Under the pieces are notes generated by a model that saw only the letters and a program-made list of their open reading frames with translations, was not told the origin of the DNA and did no database searches. This document shows positions 5,944-12,228 of a DNA stretch of 12,228 nt, in pieces. Within the stretch, counting starts at the first letter, position 1; each line of letters begins with the position of its first letter. The translations under genes were made by a program, and so were the position numbers. The stretch covers positions 1 through 12,228 of the forward strand of contig JAOPUQ010000173.1 in assembly GCA_025963425.1 (NCBI GenBank). The letters run 5' to 3'. Origin of the DNA: Modestobacter sp. GTDB taxonomy: Bacteria > Actinomycetota > Actinomycetes > Mycobacteriales > Geodermatophilaceae.

Positions 5944-8067
5944 ATGCGGCCGACCGACCTGTCCTTGCTGCGCGTACCCGGTGTCCCGGCGGTGTCCCCG
6001 GACGGGCAGACGGCCGTCGTGGCCGTCACCCGGCTCGACCTGGACGCCGACGAGTACCGCAGCCAGCTCTGGACGGTGCCCACCGACGGCTCCTCGCCGG
6101 CCCGCCCGCTGACCCACGGCCACGCCGACTCGGCGCCGGCCTTCTCGCCCGACGGCCGCTGGCTGGCCTATCTCTCCGCCGAGCCCAAGGGCCGCCCGCA
6201 GCTGCACGTGCTCGCCGTCGGCGGTGGGCAGTCCCGGCGGCTGACCGACCACCACCTCGGTGCCGGCGCCCCGGTGTGGTCGCCGGACTCGTCCCGGCTG
6301 GCCTACACCGCACGGGTGGCCGAGCCCGGCCGTTACGGCACCGCGGACGACGTCCCGCCCGCCGCCGAGGCGCCGCGGCTGATCACCACGCTGAAGTACC
6401 GGCAGGACTCGCTGGGCTTCACGACCGACCGGCGCAGCCACGTCTTCGTCGTCGACCTGCCGGCCGAGGACGACGACGCCGTCCCGGTGCCCGTACCGGT
6501 CCAGGTGACGACCGGTGACGTCGATGACTCCGACGTCACTTGGAGCCCGGACGGCGCGGAGCTCGCCTTCGTCTCCGCCCGCCACGACCGCGCGGACACC
6601 GATCTGGTCAGCGACGTGTACCTGGTCCGCACCGACGGGTCGCACCTGCGTCGGGTGACCGTGGGCCGGTCGTCGTGCGCCCAGCCGGCGTTCACCCCCG
6701 ACGGCCGCACGATCTACCTGACCGCCCAGGTCGACCTGGGGGAGAGCGGGCGTGACTTCGTCGGCCGCAACTCGACGCTGGCCCGGGTCGGCGTGGCCGG
6801 CGGCGACCTCGAGGCGGTGCTCGACCCGGAGACGCACGACCGCGGGGACGAGACACCGGCCACCGTCGTCGCCGACGGTGCGGTGTTCTTCGGCGTCCAG
6901 CGGAAGGGCGCGGTCGAGCTGCTGCGGGTGCCGCTGGACGGCGGGGAGCCCGAGGCCCTGGTCGACGGCCCGTTCACCGTGCGCGGCATCGGGGTCGGCG
7001 GCGGCGTCGTCGTCGCGACCGTCGCCCACGACCGCTCGGCCGGTGAGCTCATCGCGATCACCCCCGGCCGGCGGCGGCTGCTGACCGGCTTCGGTGCCCC
7101 GCTGCAGAGCACCGGGCGGCTGCACCGGATGCGCGAGCGGACGGCGACGGCGCCGGACGGCTACCCGGTGCACGGCTGGGTCACCGCCCCGCCCGGGCCG
7201 GGGCCGCACCCGGTCCTGCTGACCGTGCACGGCGGCCCGTTCTCGCAGTACGGCTGGACGCTGTTCGACGAGACCCAGGCCTACGTCGAGGCCGGCTACG
7301 CGGTGCTGCAGTGCAACCCGCGCGGTTCCTCGGGCTACGGCCAGGCGCACGGCCGGGTCATCAAGGAGCACATGGGCGAGCTGGACGCCGCCGACGTGCT
7401 GGCCTTCCTCGACGAGGCGCTGACCGACCCCGCGCTCGACTCCTCGCGCGTGGGGCTGATGGGCGGCTCGTACGGCGGGTTCATGACCACGCTGCTGCTC
7501 GGCCGCACCGACCGGTTCACCGCCGGGGTCAGCGAGCGGGCGTTCAACGACCCGGTGAGCTTCGTCGGTTCCTCCGACATCGGGTTCTTCTTCGCCGACG
7601 AGTACGTGGGCACCGACCCGGAGCGGATCGCCGCTCAGTCGCCGATGGCCTCCGCGCACCGGATCACCACCCCGACGCTGGTCATCCACTCGGAGGAGGA
7701 CTGGCGCTGCCCGCTGGAGCAGGGGACCCGCCTCTACGTGGAGCTCAAGCGCCGCGGGGTGGAGACCGAGCTGTTGCTCTTCCCGGGGGAGGGGCACGAG
7801 CTGTCCCGCACCGGCCGGCCCAGGCACCGGCTGGCCCGGCTGGAGCACGTGCTCCGCTGGTGGGCGCGCTGGCTGCCGACCGCGCAGAACTCCGCGGCGG
7901 TGGCCGAGCTGCCGGCCGCCCCGGCGCCGGCCGCCCCGGAGCCGGCCGCGGACGAGCCGGCCGGCGACCGGCCGGAGGACGCTGCGGAGCCGGCCGCGGC
8001 CGCGGTGGACGGCGAGGCGTCCGGACGGCGGGCGGACACCCTCACCGTGCCGGCCACCCGGCTCTGA
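5944..8067 (+). CDS. S9-family serine peptidase (prolyl oligopeptidase/acylaminoacyl peptidase type)
   Basis: This 707-residue cytoplasmic-type peptidase has an N-terminal beta-propeller and a C-terminal alpha/beta-hydrolase domain. The propeller shows PD40/WD40-like blades: FSPDGRWLAYLS (67-78), WSPDSSRLAYTA (112-123), WSPDGAELAFVS (200-211) and FTPDGRTIYLTA (250-261). The hydrolase domain starts near residue 400 with the oxyanion segment HGGPFSQYGW (429-438) and NPRGSSGYG (458-466). The triad is Ser509 in GGSYGG, Asp586 in IHSEEDWRCP and His618 in GEGHEL. Such enzymes release N-terminal or Pro-containing peptides from small peptides gated by the propeller. The domain ends near 645; the last 60 residues are an Ala/Pro/Glu-rich repeat tail. 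There is no signal peptide. chrA starts 11 nt after its stop, so the two are probably cotranscribed. Confidence 0.94.
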   Translation: MRPTDLSLLRVPGVPAVSPDGQTAVVAVTRLDLDADEYRSQLWTVPTDGSSPARPLTHGHADSAPAFSPDGRWLAYLSAEPKGRPQLHVLAVGGGQSRRLTDHHLGAGAPVWSPDSSRLAYTARVAEPGRYGTADDVPPAAEAPRLITTLKYRQDSLGFTTDRRSHVFVVDLPAEDDDAVPVPVPVQVTTGDVDDSDVTWSPDGAELAFVSARHDRADTDLVSDVYLVRTDGSHLRRVTVGRSSCAQPAFTPDGRTIYLTAQVDLGESGRDFVGRNSTLARVGVAGGDLEAVLDPETHDRGDETPATVVADGAVFFGVQRKGAVELLRVPLDGGEPEALVDGPFTVRGIGVGGGVVVATVAHDRSAGELIAITPGRRRLLTGFGAPLQSTGRLHRMRERTATAPDGYPVHGWVTAPPGPGPHPVLLTVHGGPFSQYGWTLFDETQAYVEAGYAVLQCNPRGSSGYGQAHGRVIKEHMGELDAADVLAFLDEALTDPALDSSRVGLMGGSYGGFMTTLLLGRTDRFTAGVSERAFNDPVSFVGSSDIGFFFADEYVGTDPERIAAQSPMASAHRITTPTLVIHSEEDWRCPLEQGTRLYVELKRRGVETELLLFPGEGHELSRTGRPRHRLARLEHVLRWWARWLPTAQNSAAVAELPAAPAPAAPEPAADEPAGDRPEDAAEPAAAAVDGEASGRRADTLTVPATRL
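7911..7977 (+). repeat. 15-nt degenerate tandem repeat in the peptidase C-terminal tail
   Basis: GCCGGCC recurs at 7911, 7926, 7941 and 7956, exactly 15 nt apart, with a degenerate copy (GCCGGAG) at 7971. In frame this encodes a pentapeptide repeat (PAAPA, PAAPE, PAADE, PAGDR). It lies beyond the catalytic domain and probably forms a flexible linker-like tail. Confidence 0.75.
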
Positions 8068-8078
8068 CCGGAGGGTCC

Positions 8079-9449
8079 GTGGACCGCGCGGGCGACCCGA
8101 CGGGGGTGCCGTTCCGCGCGGCCGTGCGTGCCTGGTTCGGCATCTCGCTGCAGACGTTCGGTGGCCCGGCCGGACAGATCGCGGTCATGCAGCGCACGCT
8201 CGTGGACGAGAAGCGGTGGATCGGGCAACGCCGGTTCCTGCATGCGATGAACTACTGCATGCTGCTGCCGGGCCCCGAGGCCCAGCAGCTGGCCACCTAC
8301 GTCGGGTGGCTCCTGCACGGCACCCGCGGTGGGCTGGTCGCCGGCGGGCTGTTCGTCCTCCCCGGGGTCGTCGCCCTCCTCGGCCTGTCCGCTGTCTACG
8401 TCGCCTTCGGTTCCACGGTCGCGGTGACGTCGCTCTTCGCCGGGCTGGCCCCGGCGGTGCTGGCCATCGTGGTGCAGGCGGTCATCCGGGTGGCCAGACG
8501 CGCCCTGGACCGCCCCGCGCTGGTCGGCATCGCGGTGGCCGGCTTCCTCGCCCTGTCGCTGTTCGGCGTCCCGTTCCCCGTCGTGGTCGCCCTCGCCGGG
8601 CTGGCCGGGTGGGCCCTGGGCCGCTGGCGGCCGGCCGCGCTGCCGCGGCCGGGCACGGCGGAGGCCGCCGACGCCGGACCGCCCCCCGTCATCTCCGACG
8701 ACGCACTGCACACCGAGGCGCCGTCCACCCGCCGCACGCTGAGACTGCTGCTGACCGGCCTGCTCGTGTGGGGGGTCCCGGTGGCCGCGGTCGCGGCGCT
8801 CACCGGGGCGGGCAGCGTCTTCACCCAGCAGGGCCTGTTCTTCTCCGGCGCCGCGGTGGTGACCTTCGGCGGCGCCTACGCCGTGCTGGCCTACGTCGCC
8901 CAGCAGGCGGTGCAGGTCTACGGCTGGTTGGCGCCGGGGGAGATGGTCCGCGGACTCGCGCTGGCCGAGACGACGCCCGGTCCGCTGATCATGGTCGTGC
9001 AGTTCGTCGCGTTCCTCGGCGCCTACCGCGACCCCGGGTCCCTCGACCCCTGGGTCGCCGCGGTCCTCGCCTCGCTGCTGGTCACCTGGGTCACCTTCGT
9101 GCCCAGCTTCCTGTTCGTCCTGCTCGGCGCCCCGTACATGGAGCGGCTGCGTGGCAACCGGTCGCTGTCCGCCGCGCTCACCGGGATCACCGCCGCCGTG
9201 GTCGGGGTGATCGCCAACCTCGGTGTCTACTTCGCCGTCCACACGCTCTTCGCCGGCACCGTCGCCGTGGACTGGGCCACCCTGCACCTGGACCTGCCCG
9301 ACCTCGGCACGCTGCGCCCCGTCGCGCCGGCCATCGCCGTGGTGGCCGGGGTGCTGCTGTTCCGGGTCAGGTGGTCGGTGCTGCGCACGCTGGGCGTGTG
9401 CGCCGTCCTCGGTCTGGCGGCGGGGCTCGCCGGCCTCCCGGTCGCATGA
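8079..9449 (+). CDS. chrA: Chromate transporter, two-domain CHR family
   Basis: This 456-residue membrane protein of the long-chain CHR family has two homologous halves. The N-terminal half has TFGGPAGQIAVM (residues 26-37) and the PGPEAQQLATYVGW motif (64-77). The C-terminal half repeats them as TFGGAYAVLAYVAQQ (262-276) and ETTPGPLIMVVQF (297-309). A hydrophilic linker (about 182-218) separates the halves. Characterised ChrA proteins export chromate by a proton-coupled mechanism; other family members may move other anions, so the substrate is inferred. GTG 8079 is chosen because GGAGGG (8070-8075) precedes it, although the spacing is tight, and it follows the peptidase stop by 11 nt. GTG 8106 is an alternative. 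No ChrB-type regulator is in the window. Confidence 0.9.
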   Translation: MDRAGDPTGVPFRAAVRAWFGISLQTFGGPAGQIAVMQRTLVDEKRWIGQRRFLHAMNYCMLLPGPEAQQLATYVGWLLHGTRGGLVAGGLFVLPGVVALLGLSAVYVAFGSTVAVTSLFAGLAPAVLAIVVQAVIRVARRALDRPALVGIAVAGFLALSLFGVPFPVVVALAGLAGWALGRWRPAALPRPGTAEAADAGPPPVISDDALHTEAPSTRRTLRLLLTGLLVWGVPVAAVAALTGAGSVFTQQGLFFSGAAVVTFGGAYAVLAYVAQQAVQVYGWLAPGEMVRGLALAETTPGPLIMVVQFVAFLGAYRDPGSLDPWVAAVLASLLVTWVTFVPSFLFVLLGAPYMERLRGNRSLSAALTGITAAVVGVIANLGVYFAVHTLFAGTVAVDWATLHLDLPDLGTLRPVAPAIAVVAGVLLFRVRWSVLRTLGVCAVLGLAAGLAGLPVA

Positions 9450-9459
9450 GGCCGCAGGC

Positions 9460-9465
9460 CAGACT
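9460..9465 (+). promoter_or_regulatory. Possible leaderless -10 box of the DUF2891 gene
   Basis: CAGACT lies 6 nt before ATG 9472, similar in placement to the TANNNT boxes of neighbouring genes but with C in the first position. No Shine-Dalgarno precedes the ATG. Confidence 0.35.
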
Positions 9466-9471
9466 GGTGGC

Positions 9472-10392
9472 ATGCCGGTCATGACGTCGACCGACGGGGC
9501 GGGGCCGGCTGCGCTCACCGCTGCCGCCCCGAGCCGGCGGCGACCGCGCTGCGGACCGTGCGCGAGGGGTTCCCCAACGGGCTGTACGTCCACTACGCGC
9601 AGCCGGGCGACGCCCCGGTGCGGCCGCGCGACCGGCACCCGGCGTTCTACGGCAGCTACGACTGGCACTCCGCGGGGGTGGAGATGCACTGGGTGCTGCT
9701 CCGGCTGCTGCGGGTCGCCGGCACGGCGGGTGCCGGCGGCAGAGATCACCGCCGTGTTCGACGAGCACCGGACCCCCGACGCCCTGGCCGCAGAGGTGGC
9801 CCACGTCGCCTCGTCGCCCGGAGCGGAGCGGCCCTGCGGGTGGGCGTGGGCGCTGACGCTGGCCGAGGAGGCGGCGTCCTGGGCCGCGGAGCCGGGGGCT
9901 CCGTCGTCCGTGCACGGCAGGGCGGCGGCGCTCGAGCCGCTGACCGCCCACTTCCTCGGCGCCTACCAGCGGTGGGTGCCCACGGCCACCTACCCGGTGC
10001 GCTCCGGACTGCACCCCGTGCAGGGCGTTCGGCCTGCTGATGGCGCTGCCGGCCGCGCGGCGGGCGGGGCCGTCGGAGCTGCCCACCGACGCGGCGCAGC
10101 GCTGGTTCGGGAACGACGTCGACGCCCCGGTGCGCTGGGAACCGTCCGGCTCGGACTTCCTCTCGCCGTCGCTGACCGAGGCGCTGCCGATGGCCGAGGT
10201 GATGCCCGACTTCCCGGACTGGCTGTCGGGGTTCTGGCCGGGCTCGCCGACGGGGCGCTGTTCGGCCCGGCGGTCGTCAGCGATCCCAGCGACGGGCAGA
10301 CCGCCCACCTGCACGGGCTGAACCTCAGCCGGGCCTGGGCGATGCGCCGGCTGGCCGCCTACAAGCTGCTGTATCTCGACTCCGGGTACTGA
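9472..10392 (+). pseudogene. DUF2891-family protein gene with four compensating frameshifts
   Basis: Read across three frames this stretch gives one protein of about 307 residues that matches the uncharacterised DUF2891 family. The opening (MTSTDGAGPAALTAA) is in the frame of 9472. At about 9523-9531 it shifts to the frame holding VREGFPNGLYVHYA and YGSYDWHSAGVEMHWVLLRL. At about 9718-9740 it returns for PAAEITAVFDEHRTPDALAA, GWAWALTLAEEAASW and TYPVRSGLH. At about 10015-10027 it moves to a third frame with AFGLLMALPAA and RWEPSGSDFLSPSLTEALPM. At about 10232-10236 it returns for VSDPSDGQTAHLHGLNLSRA, ending at TGA 10390-10392. The last shift looks like one missing C (TTCTGGCC for TTCCTGGCC). 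Conserved His, Trp and Asp positions survive, so these may be sequencing errors or very recent decay. Function unknown. Confidence 0.8.
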
Positions 10393-10443
10393 GCCCGGCG
10401 CGGCCGGTGGAAGGGTGGGCGGACGTCGTCGAGAGGAGCCGCC

Positions 10444-11658
10444 GTGGTCACCCGCCGAGTGCCGCGCTGGTCAGAGGTCGCCGAGCTGGTCCGCCCCCGG
10501 GTCCTCCCGGGCAACGCGACCGACCGCCGGCTTGCGCGCGCAGCCACCATCGGTGACCTGCGGGACCTGGCCCGACGGACGGTCCCACGCGCGGTGTTCG
10601 ACTACACCGACGGCGCGGCAGGGGCGGAGATCAGCCTCCGGCGGTCGCGGGAGGCCTTCGCCCGGGTCGAGTTCTGCCCCAGCGTCCTGCGCGACGTCTC
10701 GGTCGTCGACACGTCCACCACCGTGCTCGGCCGGCCGGCGACGATGCCGTTCGCGCTCGCACCGACCGGTTTCACCCGGCTCATGCACACCGACGGGGAG
10801 CGGGCCGTCGTGCGCGTCGCCGAACGGGTGGGCATCCCCTACGGGTTGTCGACGATGGGGACCACGTCGGTGGAGGACGTGGCTGCGGCGGCCCCCGGCG
10901 CCCGGCGGTGGTTCCAGCTCTACCTCTGGCGTGACCGGGAGGCCAGCGCGGGGCTGGTCGAGCGGGCCCGGGCGGCCGGCTACGAGGCGCTCGTGCTGAC
11001 CGTGGACACCCCGGTCGCCGGGCCCCGGCTGCGCGACGTCCGCAACGGGTTCACCATCCCGCCGGCCCTGTCGCTGCGGACCATGGCCAACGCCGCGGTG
11101 CACCCCCGGTGGTGGATCGACCTGCTCACCACCGAGCCGCTGGAGTTCGCCTCGCTGACCTCCTGGGGCGGCACGGTCGCCGAGCTCGCCGACCGGGTCT
11201 TCGAGCCCGCCGCGACCCTCACCGACCTCCGCGCGCTGCGGCAGGCCTGGCCCGGCGCGCTGGTCGTGAAGGGCGTGCAGACGCCCGACGACGCCCGCGC
11301 GGTGGTCGACGAGGGCGCCGATGCCGTGGTGGTGTCCAACCACGGTGGTCGCCAGTTGGACCGGGCCCCGACGCCGCTCGAGCAGCTGCCCGGCGTCGTC
11401 GCCGCGGTCGGCGGACGAGCGGAGGTGTACCTGGACGGCGGCGTCCTGGACGGGGCCGACGTGGTGGCCGCCGTGGCTGCCGGGGCCCGGACGGTGCTCG
11501 TCGGGCGGGCGTACCTGTACGGGCTCATGGCCGGCGGCGAGCGGGGTGTCCAGCGGGCCGTCGACATCCTCGGCGCCGAGGTGGCCCGCACGCTGCAGCT
11601 GCTCGGCGTTCCCTCGGTCGCCGAGCTCACGCCGGACCGGGTCCGGCTCCGGCCCTGA
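10444..11658 (+). CDS. FMN-dependent alpha-hydroxyacid dehydrogenase/oxidase (lactate/glycolate oxidase family)
   Basis: This 404-residue FMN enzyme oxidises L-2-hydroxy acids such as lactate or glycolate to 2-oxo acids. By comparison with spinach glycolate oxidase, the key residues are present: Tyr54 (FDYTDGAAG), Gln158 and Tyr160 (FQLYLW), Thr186 (TVDTP), Arg195, Lys276 (VKGVQT), and catalytic His300 with Arg303 in SNHGGRQLD. The phosphate-binding DGGV (331-334) and GRAYLYG (354-360) segments follow. The usual LGRR of the family reads AGPR here, so the first arginine is replaced by proline while the substrate-binding one is kept. GTG 10444 has GAGAGGAG (10431-10438) upstream. The exact substrate, and whether the electron acceptor is oxygen or a carrier, cannot be decided from sequence. 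The acetamidase gene begins 39 nt later. Confidence 0.92.
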   Translation: MVTRRVPRWSEVAELVRPRVLPGNATDRRLARAATIGDLRDLARRTVPRAVFDYTDGAAGAEISLRRSREAFARVEFCPSVLRDVSVVDTSTTVLGRPATMPFALAPTGFTRLMHTDGERAVVRVAERVGIPYGLSTMGTTSVEDVAAAAPGARRWFQLYLWRDREASAGLVERARAAGYEALVLTVDTPVAGPRLRDVRNGFTIPPALSLRTMANAAVHPRWWIDLLTTEPLEFASLTSWGGTVAELADRVFEPAATLTDLRALRQAWPGALVVKGVQTPDDARAVVDEGADAVVVSNHGGRQLDRAPTPLEQLPGVVAAVGGRAEVYLDGGVLDGADVVAAVAAGARTVLVGRAYLYGLMAGGERGVQRAVDILGAEVARTLQLLGVPSVAELTPDRVRLRP

Positions 11659-11684
11659 CCGTGCCCGGGGTGCGCCCGCTGCCC

Positions 11685-11690
11685 TAGGGT
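11685..11690 (+). promoter_or_regulatory. -10 box of a probable leaderless promoter for the acetamidase gene
   Basis: TAGGGT ends 7 nt before ATG 11698. No Shine-Dalgarno is present in the short gap after the dehydrogenase gene, so the downstream gene probably has its own leaderless transcript. Confidence 0.5.
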
Positions 11691-11697
11691 CCTGATC

Positions 11698-12228
11698 ATG
11701 GACGTCGTCGAGGTCACCCCGTCGTTCGAGCAGTACGCGTTCACCTTCGGCGGCGTCGCGCCGCTGATGAAGGTGCGCCCCGGCACCGCGTTGCGGCTGT
11801 GGTCGGACGACGCGTTCTCCGGGGCGCTGCGCGCGGCCACGGACCTGTCCAGCGAGAAGATCGACCTGTCGGCGGTCAACCCGCAGACCGGGCCGTTCTA
11901 CGTCGAGGGCGCCGAGCCGGGGGACACCCTCGCCCTGCACTTCGTGGCGATGGAGCCGGCCCGGGACTTCGGCGTCTCCGCGGCCATCCCGTTCTTCGGC
12001 GGCCTGACCAGCACCGAGCGGACGGCGACCCTGCAGGCCGCGCTGCCGGACACCACCTGGATCTACGAGTTGGACCGGGCGAAGAACACCGTCACCTTCG
12101 CCGCCCGGAACAGCGACCTGCGCATCGACCTGCCGGTCGAGCCGATGCTCGGCACGGTCGGGGTCGCGCCCGCCGGGGGAGAGGTGCGCAGCTCGCTGGT
12201 GCCGGACGCGTTCGGCGGCAACATGGAC
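11698..12228 (+). CDS. Acetamidase/formamidase family protein, N-terminal part (3' end outside window)
   Basis: The first 177 residues of an FmdA/AmdA-family amidohydrolase are present, open to the window edge. Family enzymes release ammonia from formamide, acetamide or related short amides. Recognisable conserved segments are NPQTGPFYVEGAEPGDTL (residues 61-78), where substrate-site residues of the family lie, and PMLGTVGVAPAGGE (148-161), then PDAFGGNMD (169-177). These match the usual order and spacing. ATG 11698 starts the conserved region about where family members begin and is 7 nt after a TAGGGT box. The substrate is not determined; roughly half the protein is missing from view. Confidence 0.9.
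   Translation, partial: MDVVEVTPSFEQYAFTFGGVAPLMKVRPGTALRLWSDDAFSGALRAATDLSSEKIDLSAVNPQTGPFYVEGAEPGDTLALHFVAMEPARDFGVSAAIPFFGGLTSTERTATLQAALPDTTWIYELDRAKNTVTFAARNSDLRIDLPVEPMLGTVGVAPAGGEVRSSLVPDAFGGNMD

Noticed and set aside
5893..7848. Long minus-strand open frame (651 codons) opposite the S9 peptidase gene
   Set aside because: The plus strand carries a full peptidase with its catalytic triad and strong codon bias; the antisense product is low-complexity with no recognisable motif.
5944..9449. Peptidase-chrA pair as a dedicated metal-resistance system
   Set aside because: Close spacing suggests a shared transcript, but nothing in the peptidase points to metal or chromate, and no ChrB-type regulator is present.
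9223..9471. Start of the DUF2891 frame inside chrA
   Set aside because: This part is a shadow of chrA; the DUF2891 family resemblance begins only after 9472.

Overview
This is a GC-rich window with G/C at nearly every third codon position. Its gene types and many leaderless-looking starts (a TANNNT box 6-8 nt before the start codon) point to an actinomycete. A Geodermatophilaceae-like genus is my best guess from general resemblance, not from a search. I see no mobile elements, tRNA or rRNA genes, or CRISPR arrays.

Layout, left to right. (1) The 3' end of uvrB (+). (2) A 351-bp gap holding a short coding-like fragment and then a clear yybP-ykoY (Mn2+-sensing) riboswitch directly in front of (3) a TerC/Alx-family membrane protein gene (+). 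(4) A perfect 16-bp hairpin, then a second, paralogous TerC gene (+) that has no riboswitch and looks leaderless. (5) A metal-dependent amidohydrolase on the minus strand, convergent with the second TerC gene and divergent from (6) a DHA2-like 14-TM MFS exporter (+). (7) An S9-family peptidase with a beta-propeller and an Ala/Pro-rich repeat tail, followed 11 nt later by (8) a two-domain ChrA-type chromate transporter. (9) A DUF2891-family gene broken by four +/-1 frameshifts that cancel out. (10) An FMN-dependent alpha-hydroxyacid dehydrogenase, and (11) the 5' part of an acetamidase/formamidase gene that runs off the window.

Functionally, the clearest unit is the Mn2+ riboswitch with its TerC gene, plus the neighbouring TerC paralogue under separate control. 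This looks like Mn2+ homeostasis with one inducible and one independently transcribed member. The peptidase and chrA probably share a transcript but have no obvious common job. The rest is ordinary metabolic and transport content. The most useful points for a curator are the riboswitch and its switching arms, the frameshifted DUF2891 gene, the overlapping divergent promoters at about 4470-4490, and the orphan coding-like start after uvrB. I found no convincing undescribed multi-gene system.
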